5,946 nucleotides of DNA, from positions 1-5,946 of the forward strand of contig JBDROR010000129.1 in assembly GCA_043809805.1 (NCBI GenBank), in the 5' to 3' direction. The stretch is from JAQUKH01 sp043809805 (lineage in GTDB: Bacteria > JACRDZ01 > JAQUKH01). Positions 1 through 5,622 of the stretch are shown piece after piece. The notes beneath the pieces were generated by a model, which had not been told where the DNA came from, searched no databases, and was given only the letters and a program-made list of their open reading frames with translations. The position numbers were made by a program, and so were the translations under genes. How positions within the stretch are numbered: position 1 is the first letter of the stretch; every line of letters begins with the position of its first letter.

Positions 1-165
1 CGCGCTCCAGCTCCTGCGCTCAGAGCCTGCGAAACCACCTTGGCGGTGATTGCGTAAGGTAGTTTATACCCTTCCTCAAGCCCCTGCCTTCAGCGGTCTT
101 TACGCTCCGCGTAATTTTTTTGTTGTTTAAGGGAGAAAATCATTTTTTGTCCGGCGGCGGAGAAA
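1..165 (+). repeat. Left copy of a terminal inverted repeat
   Basis: Positions 1-165 are the reverse complement of 5782-5946. The match is exact for 1-141, has one mismatch at 142 (A here; the partner base at 5805 reads as T on this strand), then is exact again to 165, where similarity stops. The copy holds a short hairpin with a T-run (100-121) and, in frame 1, an open frame from base 1 to a TAA at 55-57 that could be the tail of a gene lying outside the window. No transposase, integrase or plasmid gene is visible. The repeat probably continues beyond the window edge, so its true length and nature are unknown. Confidence 0.95.
100..121 (+). terminator. Weak terminator-like hairpin with T-run in left repeat
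   Basis: TTACGC (100-105), a TCC loop and GCGTAA (109-114) form a 6-bp stem followed by seven T (115-121). The orientation would stop transcription entering from outside the window. It lies 42 bp after the TAA at 55-57, as would fit the 3' end of a flanking gene. The stem is short and only half G+C, so function is uncertain. Confidence 0.35.
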
Positions 166-210
166 GGAAAACTTAAAGCCCGCTTCAGGCAGGAGCCATC
201 GTCAGGTTAT

Positions 211-236
211 TGTTTCACCTTAGTAAAGGTGAAACA
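211..236. repeat. Perfect 11-bp stem-loop
   Basis: TGTTTCACCTT (211-221) pairs perfectly with AAGGTGAAACA (226-236) around the 4-nt loop AGTA. No T-run follows, so it is not a standard intrinsic terminator. It could be an RNA hairpin, a protein-binding site or part of a mobile repeat. Confidence 0.7.
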
Positions 237-250
237 GCCCTCCCCACCCA

Positions 251-328
251 GCTGTTTTGGTGCTCTGGCTTCATCCCGCCATTTATTTCCATCTTGGCGG
301 GATTCCGCTCCCTGTGCTCCAAACCAGC
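251..328. repeat. Long imperfect inverted repeat (nested hairpin)
   Basis: The inner stem is perfect: ATCCCGCCA (273-281) with TGGCGGGAT (295-303) around a 13-nt loop. An outer stem pairs 251-267 with 312-328 at 13 of 17 positions. Together they could fold a 78-nt hairpin, in DNA or RNA. The compensating layout suggests a folded element or a small palindromic repeat rather than coding sequence. No family is recognised. Confidence 0.55.
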
Positions 329-334
329 TTCCCC

Positions 335-357
335 GGAAAAAAAGCGGGAAAAAAAGC
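335..357. repeat. Two-copy A-tract direct repeat, period 12
   Basis: GGAAAAAAAGC occurs at 335-345 and again at 347-357. It is too short to assign a function and may be chance or replication slippage. Confidence 0.4.
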
Positions 358-560
358 CTACATATTCATCAAACACTTCTGTCCTTTTTGCAAAAGGTCA
401 GAACAGTCCGCAACGCCAAAAGACATTCCGCCTTAAAAGGCGTAAAGACTTTCGCCCTTCGGGTTCGCGTTGCTTTGATAAATATTAGGTTGTCATATCG
501 CTAAACAAAAGATTTATCTTCATCTTAGTGTGGTCGCTACGCCCTGGGTTTTGGATTGTA

Positions 561-585
561 AATTTTGCACACAGTGTGCAAAATT
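561..585. promoter_or_regulatory. 25-bp palindrome, candidate operator upstream of vsr
   Basis: AATTTTGCACAC (561-572) and GTGTGCAAAATT (574-585) are perfect inverted arms around a single A at 573. The odd centre and length of about one and a half helical turns per pair of half-sites resemble binding sites of dimeric helix-turn-helix regulators. It lies 82 bp upstream of the vsr -35 box, in a stretch with no gene. No copy of the palindrome was noticed elsewhere in the window, and the cognate protein is unknown. No T-run follows, so it is not a terminator. Confidence 0.5.
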
Positions 586-666
586 AACTAACTCTTGTAA
601 TTTGAAATCCCCCGATAAGCGTATGGTTTAAAAACAGTTATGAGCTTTTCGGAAAAAAGATTATTG

Positions 667-696
667 TTGAGAATTAGAAGCAATAAACTGTATAAT
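667..696 (+). promoter_or_regulatory. Sigma-70-type promoter of vsr, near-leaderless
   Basis: A TTGAGA -35 box (667-672; consensus TTGACA) and a perfect TATAAT -10 box (691-696) are separated by 18 bp. Transcription would start about 6-8 nt past the -10 box, at or next to the ATG at 703, giving a leaderless mRNA. No Shine-Dalgarno sequence precedes that ATG, which agrees. Confidence 0.6.
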
Positions 697-702
697 ATAA
701 CT

Positions 703-1113
703 ATGGATCACCTTAGCAAGAAAAAAAGAAGCTGGAATATGTCACGCATATATTCCAAAAATACCCTGCCCGAAAAGAAAGCTCGTAGCATTCTTCATAA
801 AATGGGTTACAGATTCTGCCTTCATAAAAAAAGTTTACCCGGAAAACCCGATATAGTACTGCCAAAATATCGCACTGTTATCTTTGTCCACGGCTGTTTT
901 TGGCATCGTCATAAAGGCTGCCGCGACACTACAACACCTAAAACCAATACAGCTTTTTGGGAAGCAAAATTTACCTATAATATGCAAAGGGATCTCCGGC
1001 ACCGGCGAGCTTTAAAAAAGCTGGGCTGGAAAACAATAATAATTTGGGAATGCGAATTAGATAAAGAAGAAAAACTGAAAAATCGAATCAAGCGGTTACT
1101 AATTCAGGCCTGA
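703..1113 (+). CDS. vsr: Vsr-type very-short-patch mismatch repair endonuclease
   Basis: The 136-residue product belongs to the Vsr family, which nicks DNA 5' of the T in T:G mismatches formed when 5-methylcytosine deaminates. From the ATG at 703 the family landmarks appear in order: the N-terminal RSWNMSRI segment with Glu24 after it, LPGKPD with the metal-binding Asp50, VHGCFWHRH (residues 62-70) with His63, Cys65, Trp67, His68 and His70, then Cys73, and WEC with Cys117. By comparison with E. coli Vsr, Cys65/His70/Cys73/Cys117 correspond to the structural zinc site and Asp50/His63/His68 to the active site; all are kept, so the enzyme looks intact. An in-frame ATG at 640 would add 21 residues, but these are unlike the family and would place the promoter inside the gene. 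The gene converges on methyltransferase 2 and overlaps it by 26 bp at the 3' end, linking it to that modification system. Confidence 0.93.
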   Translation: MDHLSKKKRSWNMSRIYSKNTLPEKKARSILHKMGYRFCLHKKSLPGKPDIVLPKYRTVIFVHGCFWHRHKGCRDTTTPKTNTAFWEAKFTYNMQRDLRHRRALKKLGWKTIIIWECELDKEEKLKNRIKRLLIQA

Positions 1114-2131
1114 TATCTTTAGCCTTTGAGGACTTTCCGGAAAATATCTGCTTAACTATAACCGTTGTTAAATGCCACATAATAACAGGCGGAACAGCAT
1201 TGCCAATCTGGCGGTAAGCATCACCCTCGCTACCGGCAAACTGAAAGCTATCAGGAAAAGATTGAATACGCGCCGCTTCTCTAGGCGTAAATCTTCTGTA
1301 TAACTCCTTCTTTTTGTTTACCAGTAACACAGGATCCCTTGAATTCAAACTCACTTTTGCTAAATGACTCGTAACAGTTAAACACTGACCCTCCAGATTT
1401 TGTGCCAGTGCGCGTTTCATATTAGGTTTTGCTCGTTTTACACCTTCAACAGCTCTTTTCGAAAAGTAGTATTTCGGATCTTCCGGAATAAGACTGTCAA
1501 CCACCGATTTCAAAGGCACCTTAGCTTTCTTAAGTCGGCTAAACTCACCATGCGTTGCTTCCGGGAAAGAAAATATTTTGTCGATATCACTCCTAATACC
1601 AACAATAAACAACCGCTCCCTTTTTTGGGGAACACCGTAATCGCTAGCATCTACGATCTTATAGCATATTTTATATCCGAGACGGCTAAACTCATTTTTT
1701 GCCATATCAAAATACTTGCCAGATGATAACCTGTAAAATCCTTTAACGTTTTCTGCAATAAAAACTCGGGGCTGAACCTGTTCAATAATATCTGCCATTT
1801 GCCAAAAAAGCTGATTTCTTTTGGCGGCAGGATTCTTAGTGGGGTTAACCGTTGAGAAAGGCTGGCAGGGAAACCCGCCCATAATCATATCCGCTTCGTT
1901 TTTATTAAATCTTAGGTTATTCACATCCTCCACAACAGCTTTATGTTCAAAGTTTAAATTATACGTTGCAACAGCTTTTGCATTAATATCCGAGGCATGA
2001 ACAACACTGACCCCAGTAGAAGAATATTCTCTTTTCAAGAAAGAAAATCCTCCAATTAATCCCAAATCAGACCCGCCGCACCCGCTAAAAAGAGATATAG
2101 CAGTTATTGGTAAAACTCTATTGTTATTCAT
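1088..2131 (-). CDS. DNA (cytosine-5) methyltransferase 2
   Basis: The 347-residue protein is a complete C5-cytosine methyltransferase that uses S-adenosylmethionine. Motif I is SLFSGCGGSDLG (residues 13-24), motif IV GGFPCQPFS with catalytic Cys89 (85-93), motif VI AENV (126-129), motif VIII QKRERLFIVG (169-178), motif IX REAARIQSFPD (284-294) and motif X QIGNAVPP (308-315). The stretch of about residues 180-280, between VIII and IX, should be the target-recognition domain; its sequence specificity cannot be read here. It is the third gene of the R-M operon: its ATG overlaps the stop of the DUF3883 gene by 8 bp (ATGAATAA). An AGGAG sequence lies 12 nt upstream (2144-2148), a rather long spacing, so translation may depend partly on coupling. 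It differs clearly from methyltransferase 1 in motifs I and IV and in the recognition region, so the pair is not a recent duplication. Its 3' end overlaps vsr on the other strand. Confidence 0.95.
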   Translation of the reverse strand: MNNNRVLPITAISLFSGCGGSDLGLIGGFSFLKREYSSTGVSVVHASDINAKAVATYNLNFEHKAVVEDVNNLRFNKNEADMIMGGFPCQPFSTVNPTKNPAAKRNQLFWQMADIIEQVQPRVFIAENVKGFYRLSSGKYFDMAKNEFSRLGYKICYKIVDASDYGVPQKRERLFIVGIRSDIDKIFSFPEATHGEFSRLKKAKVPLKSVVDSLIPEDPKYYFSKRAVEGVKRAKPNMKRALAQNLEGQCLTVTSHLAKVSLNSRDPVLLVNKKKELYRRFTPREAARIQSFPDSFQFAGSEGDAYRQIGNAVPPVIMWHLTTVIVKQIFSGKSSKAKDIRPELVTA

Positions 2132-3506
2132 TTTTTATAAAAACTCCTGCTTTTTTATTAAATTCAACTCGGTACTTCTCGGCAAATATGGTAATAGTAC
2201 CGTTTTCGCTTTTAGAAATTGGGTCTTGAATAGCAAACATAACTACTCTTTGTGGCGTAAAATAGACACGGTATATAAAATAGGCCTCTCTTTTTTGAGA
2301 AGCAGCAACCCACTCGTTTCTTGTTAAAGCAACAACATCTAACCATGAAGAATCTCCGGGGGCAGGCGCTGTAACTCTTTTAGTAGCCTTTACTTCAATA
2401 TATACGGCATACTCATCTTTATCGGTCTTGTCAGCACGGACTGATTGGATATCAAAACCAAGACCTTTTGTCTTACTTAAAAGCAATACCTTTCCTGCAA
2501 GCCGCGTATTATAATTTTTAACGCGTTTTTTTTCAAAATTATAAACATATAGCTCACCCTCATCACCCAAGACTGTAGTATCAACCGCCTCAACCACATC
2601 ATATCCATCCTGTTTTAACTGATCTAAATTGTCGGTAAGCGACCGGACAGTTGTAGAAAAAGCCGGGAAAGCAGCTATCTGGCTGGCATAATATTTACCC
2701 CACTCTTTATACATTCGCTTACATCCTTCTATAGATTCGACATCAAAGCTCGAGACATTAAACTCTAACCCCTTATCCCATGAAGAAGTAATTATTTTTA
2801 TCGCTTCATCTTCTCTGCTGTTGAGTATAATATTTCTATCTTTTATTCTTACAAGATTGGCCAGTTCAAGATAATTAAGCGTTTCGCGTATATGTTGCAT
2901 TCCTTTTGATCCCGAAGGAACTCTTTTTTCTATATTTTTATTCCTTCGATCAATAATCACATTAAGTACATCAGGGGGATTAACCTTTCTCTGCAAAACA
3001 TCAAGAGAATTTAACACATAATAAGCTATCTCTTGAACAGTTAAAATTACTTTTTTCTCATTCGCAATCCTTATTAACTCAAGAATGTAGGCGCCCTGAC
3101 GTATATTAATATGATTTGCGAGATCTTTACGTATTTTCGTAATCTTATCCATCCCGTTAGGAAACTGAAATCTGTAGCATATATCTTTAAAAAATGCAGG
3201 TAAATCATGGTCTTCAGCCAACTTCAATGTTCTCGGAGAAACATGAACCGTATCGTGCTCATCTACGAAATACATACCGAAAAGTTTTCCAGCAATTTCA
3301 GTCCTGTGATTACTAAGAGTTTTTTGAGTGGATCCGGGCAACATACGCGCGAATTCATTATTAAATAATTTAGGAAATTCTTCAGCAGAACAAGGACATA
3401 TGCTTATTAATATCTGGGAATAGGCTGGAAGTAAATCTTCCATAGCATTCTTAGCCTTGCCTCTAATAATTGTACACCTGTACTGCCTATCTGGATTATA
3501 ACTCAC
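2124..3506 (-). CDS. Putative restriction endonuclease with DUF3883 (PD-(D/E)XK-like) domain
   Basis: The 460-residue protein lies between two cytosine methyltransferase genes and is the only candidate for the cutting enzyme of the system. The C-terminal part (about 310-430) looks like DUF3883, a domain related to PD-(D/E)XK nucleases: GDEGE with Glu318, KGLGFDI with Asp352, then YIEVKATK with Glu371 and Lys373, followed by LTRNEW and a YRVYF strand, all typical of the family. The first 300 residues match nothing I recognise. They are mostly helical with basic stretches and a segment around 200-232 that reads like a winged helix, so may recognise DNA. Start: a GTG at 3506 forms a GTGA overlap with the stop of methyltransferase 1, with GAGG about 9 nt upstream; an ATG start at codon 22 is the alternative. 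Nuclease activity is inferred from context and the conserved E-D-ExK residues. A regulatory or non-nuclease DUF3883 role is possible. Confidence 0.75.
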   Translation of the reverse strand: MSYNPDRQYRCTIIRGKAKNAMEDLLPAYSQILISICPCSAEEFPKLFNNEFARMLPGSTQKTLSNHRTEIAGKLFGMYFVDEHDTVHVSPRTLKLAEDHDLPAFFKDICYRFQFPNGMDKITKIRKDLANHINIRQGAYILELIRIANEKKVILTVQEIAYYVLNSLDVLQRKVNPPDVLNVIIDRRNKNIEKRVPSGSKGMQHIRETLNYLELANLVRIKDRNIILNSREDEAIKIITSSWDKGLEFNVSSFDVESIEGCKRMYKEWGKYYASQIAAFPAFSTTVRSLTDNLDQLKQDGYDVVEAVDTTVLGDEGELYVYNFEKKRVKNYNTRLAGKVLLLSKTKGLGFDIQSVRADKTDKDEYAVYIEVKATKRVTAPAPGDSSWLDVVALTRNEWVAASQKREAYFIYRVYFTPQRVVMFAIQDPISKSENGTITIFAEKYRVEFNKKAGVFIKNE

Positions 3507-4558
3507 TTCAGAGCCCTCTTCAAAGCAACGGCAACCTTTTTCGCCAATAAAGGAGGAACAGCATTGCCCACTTGTTTAAACTGATTTGTTTTTTTGCCGA
3601 AAAATCTAAACTTATCCGGGAACGACTGAATCCGCGCACATTCTCGTACAGTAGGAACTCTATTTGCCTTATAATGAAAATGATGGTTATGTCCGGCATC
3701 AATGGTAAAACACGGTTTTCTGCTGTCCATTCTTGTCCAAGCTATATTTACTCTACGAGTATCTCTATAATGTTTGGGCAAATCTTTGTAATTACCACCA
3801 TCGGGTACTAATTTTATTATTGATTTTGTTTTTTCGGTATGCACTACTGCCCAATGGTTGTAAATCTTTTTGCACCCTGACCTCATTATCCTTTGATATT
3901 CATTAAAAGCGGGGCAGAGATAATCTAGTTCTTCACCGCCGAACTCTTTTTCTAAAAGGGGTAAATCAGAAATGGCCATATATGTACTTACGGTATTTTT
4001 TGAAACGCGCAACAGGTTCATCTCAAATCTCCCCGATCCTTTTATACCGACAAAAAAAGTTCTCTTTCTGTTTTGGGGAACTCCGTAATTAGACGCAGTA
4101 ATGGTGAATTGATATACCGTATATCCAAATTCCTCAAAATCCTGCTTAATTTGGCGAGCTATTTCACCGCCGAATAAACTTATTATAGTCGGAACATTTT
4201 CGACAACTACCGCCGAAGGCTTAAGTCTGACTATGACTTCAAGATATGCTTTATACAAAACATTGCGAGGATCATCCTTTAATCGTTTGCCAGCGATAGA
4301 AAACCCCTGACACGGTGGGCCACCGATTATCACATCAATTTTCTTTTTAAACAAATCTTCAATCGTCTGACCTGAACCGTTTAAACTCGTCGACAAATCT
4401 TTGTCTACCGCCAAAGCTTCCGGAAAATTTAATGAGAAAGTATAGAGGGCCTCCGGATCATTGTCTATGCCGGCTATAATTTGGTAACCGGCCTGACGGA
4501 ACCCCTCAGAGAATCCTCCTGCACCACAAAATAAATCTAACACTTTTAGTCTGCTCAT
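3503..4558 (-). CDS. DNA (cytosine-5) methyltransferase 1
   Basis: The 351-residue enzyme has the full C5-cytosine methyltransferase set: motif I DLFCGAGGFSEGF (residues 8-20), motif IV GGPPCQGFS with catalytic Cys83 (79-87), motif VI ENV (120-122), motif VIII QNRKRTFFVG (162-171), motif IX VRECARIQSFPD (304-315) and motif X QVGNAVPP (329-336). Residues of about 175-300 would hold the target-recognition domain, including GGNYKDLP and a His-rich segment near 290-295; specificity is unknown. It is the first gene of the R-M operon and is translationally coupled to the DUF3883 gene by a GTGA overlap. No Shine-Dalgarno sequence precedes the ATG, and no other start leaves motif I intact. An AT-rich upstream region carries a small palindrome (4592-4606) that may regulate it. 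Being first, it would be made before the nuclease, which is a sensible order for a self-protecting system. Confidence 0.96.
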   Translation of the reverse strand: MSRLKVLDLFCGAGGFSEGFRQAGYQIIAGIDNDPEALYTFSLNFPEALAVDKDLSTSLNGSGQTIEDLFKKKIDVIIGGPPCQGFSIAGKRLKDDPRNVLYKAYLEVIVRLKPSAVVVENVPTIISLFGGEIARQIKQDFEEFGYTVYQFTITASNYGVPQNRKRTFFVGIKGSGRFEMNLLRVSKNTVSTYMAISDLPLLEKEFGGEELDYLCPAFNEYQRIMRSGCKKIYNHWAVVHTEKTKSIIKLVPDGGNYKDLPKHYRDTRRVNIAWTRMDSRKPCFTIDAGHNHHFHYKANRVPTVRECARIQSFPDKFRFFGKKTNQFKQVGNAVPPLLAKKVAVALKRALK

Positions 4559-4591
4559 TATGTCTGTTTATTATTTTTCTATTATTTTATC

Positions 4592-4606
4592 ATAACATCT
4601 TGTTAT
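4592..4606. promoter_or_regulatory. Small palindrome upstream of the R-M operon
   Basis: ATAACA (4592-4597) and TGTTAT (4601-4606) form an inverted repeat with a 3-bp spacer, 34 bp upstream of methyltransferase 1. On the minus strand it is followed by TATGATAAAAT, which could serve as a -10 region, but I see no good -35 box. It may be an operator overlapping the operon promoter. AT-rich chance palindromes of this size are not rare. Confidence 0.3.
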
Positions 4607-4677
4607 AAAAAATAAATACTATTCAAAAAACCAGATTCCCCGTGCCTGTTCAGCGTACCTCATAATGAGTCCAGATA

Positions 4678-4968
4678 TTAAGCGTTATTTACTCCAACCG
4701 ATGTTACTGCACAAGTCAAACGCCCATCCCGCTTGCTAACGTTATTGGTCCATTGCAAAGGTCTTAGATTATATAACTCATCGCTACCGCCCTCCGGCGC
4801 AGGCCGTATATGGTCAATTTCCCAACCATATTGGGAATTCCTATCACCATAGTATACCCTTCCTATCCAAGCCTTACATTGATCCTTACGCCACACGTTA
4901 GGATCATTCCCCGGAATAATTTCCCCCTTTTCCCAAACCCTTTGAACGATGTAATCCGAAAAACTCAT
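4678..4968 (-). CDS. Small HNH endonuclease
   Basis: The 96-residue protein is a single-domain HNH nuclease. The core reads YGWEIDHIRP (residues 47-56, metal-binding Asp52 and catalytic His53), EGGSDELYNLRPLQW (59-73, with Asn67 as the middle residue of the motif) and TNNVSKRD (74-81, Asn replacing the final His, a common variant). The upstream WRKDQCKAWIGRVYYGDRNSQ segment also belongs to this small bacterial and phage HNH group. Such proteins nick or cut DNA, but no substrate is indicated. It starts 21 nt after lexA on the same strand, with a strong AAGGAAGGTGG ribosome-binding sequence (4972-4982), so it is probably co-transcribed with lexA and rises when LexA is cleaved. A role in defence or phage DNA packaging is also possible. 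No terminator with a clear stem and T-run was found before the R-M operon, so read-through is conceivable. Confidence 0.85.
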   Translation of the reverse strand: MSFSDYIVQRVWEKGEIIPGNDPNVWRKDQCKAWIGRVYYGDRNSQYGWEIDHIRPAPEGGSDELYNLRPLQWTNNVSKRDGRLTCAVTSVGVNNA

Positions 4969-4989
4969 TTTCCACCTTCCTTCTTACTA

Positions 4990-5622
4990 CTATGCCAACT
5001 CCGGCATTGCCCTAATAACTACACCTTGAATTCTGAAATCCCTTTCCAGAACTATTGGGCTATGCTTTATATTTGTTGATTTAGGCGCTAAAGTTATATA
5101 ATCCTTATGTAACCGTAATTGTTTTATTGTAGCCTCATCATCTATCAAGGCTACGACTATATCGCCATCATTAGCGGTCATCTGCTGACGCACTAAAACT
5201 AAATCGCCGTCGTTTATCCCAGCCTTATTCATGCTGTCCCCGACCGCTTTAAGCATAAAATATTTATACGGCGGTTTCGCTATCTTATCGGAAATAATAA
5301 TTTCCTTTTCGATATTTTCCTCAGCTAAGAAAGGCACTCCGCAAGGAACATATCCCACCACGGGAACTTTTACCGTCTTTCCGGAATCGCTATTATCGTA
5401 CGGTGATTTAAGAATCTTTATATTCCGGGCCCCTTTGCCTCTCTTAATATATCCGCCTGCTTCAAGCACGTCTAAATACTGAACGATACTGCGGGGAGAC
5501 TTTAACCCCATCATTTTAAGTATCTCCCTATTCGTGGGCGGAATCTTTTCTCTGCGGATATAATCCGCTAAAATATTAAAAAACTCCTCTTGTTTTTGAG
5601 TTAACTTAACTGTTTTATTCAT
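4990..5622 (-). CDS. lexA: LexA-type SOS repressor / self-cleaving S24 protease
   Basis: The 210-residue protein has the normal LexA length and order. The N-terminal winged helix (about 5-70) includes PPTNREILKMMGLKSPRSIVQYL and GYIKRGKGARNIKI. The C-terminal S24 peptidase domain has the catalytic Ser130 in GDSM and Lys167 in EATIKQL. The self-cleavage site falls in VGYVPCGVPFLAEE: the scissile pair is Cys94-Gly95, where most LexA proteins have Ala-Gly; Cys-Gly is known from UmuD and some LexA homologues. In the family, RecA filaments trigger cleavage and derepress DNA-damage genes. The ATG at 5622 has no Shine-Dalgarno sequence, but a near-consensus promoter lies immediately upstream, implying a leaderless transcript. 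It is the first gene of a probable lexA-HNH operon. Whether this is the host's own LexA or an element-borne regulator cannot be told; no other SOS gene is present. Confidence 0.9.
   Translation of the reverse strand: MNKTVKLTQKQEEFFNILADYIRREKIPPTNREILKMMGLKSPRSIVQYLDVLEAGGYIKRGKGARNIKILKSPYDNSDSGKTVKVPVVGYVPCGVPFLAEENIEKEIIISDKIAKPPYKYFMLKAVGDSMNKAGINDGDLVLVRQQMTANDGDIVVALIDDEATIKQLRLHKDYITLAPKSTNIKHSPIVLERDFRIQGVVIRAMPELA

Larger units (their letters stand above)
166..560. other. Gene-free, hairpin-rich stretch between repeat and vsr
   Basis: I find no supported gene here. Several frames are open for 60-125 codons on both strands, but none has a recognisable motif, a Shine-Dalgarno sequence or a convincing start, and the translations are rich in Ser, Arg, Lys and Pro as in non-coding DNA. 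The region is more G+C-rich than the gene block and carries an 11-bp perfect hairpin (211-236), a long imperfect inverted repeat (251-328), a 12-bp-period A-tract repeat (335-357) and a small hairpin CCTTTT-TGC-AAAAGG (383-397). It may be a continuation of the flanking repeat element or a decayed gene. Confidence 0.5.

Noticed and set aside
1..165. Telomere of a linear plasmid or terminal inverted repeat of a transposon
   Set aside because: There is no replication, telomere or transposase gene, and the exact 141-bp identity is better explained by an assembly break inside a repeat.
398..400. TGA read as an amino acid (alternative genetic code)
   Set aside because: vsr and both methyltransferases end in TGA at the expected protein lengths, so TGA is a stop here.
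210..504. Two overlapping plus-strand frames of about 90 codons
   Set aside because: They have no Shine-Dalgarno sequence, no motif and non-coding-like composition, and they cross strong hairpins. Frames on the other strand are equally open.
166..600. Integron attC site, CRISPR array or tRNA gene
   Set aside because: No attC core sites (GTTRRRY/RYYYAAC pairs), no regularly spaced repeats and no cloverleaf were seen.
686..701. E. coli-like SOS box at the vsr promoter (CTGT-N8-ACTA)
   Set aside because: Only one half-site matches CTGT-N8-ACAG and the match is mostly the -10 box itself. It is also unlike the repeat at lexA.
640..702. Upstream ATG (640) as the vsr start
   Set aside because: The 21 added residues do not resemble Vsr proteins and the vsr promoter lies inside this stretch. 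The ATG at 703 gives the normal N-terminus.
1400..1726. 108-codon plus-strand frame
   Set aside because: It lies wholly within methyltransferase 2 on the other strand, which has all catalytic motifs; it is an antisense shadow.
3470..3487. GTACA-CC-TGTAC palindrome as an operator
   Set aside because: It lies inside the coding start of the DUF3883 gene in an operon without an internal promoter, and is short enough to be chance.
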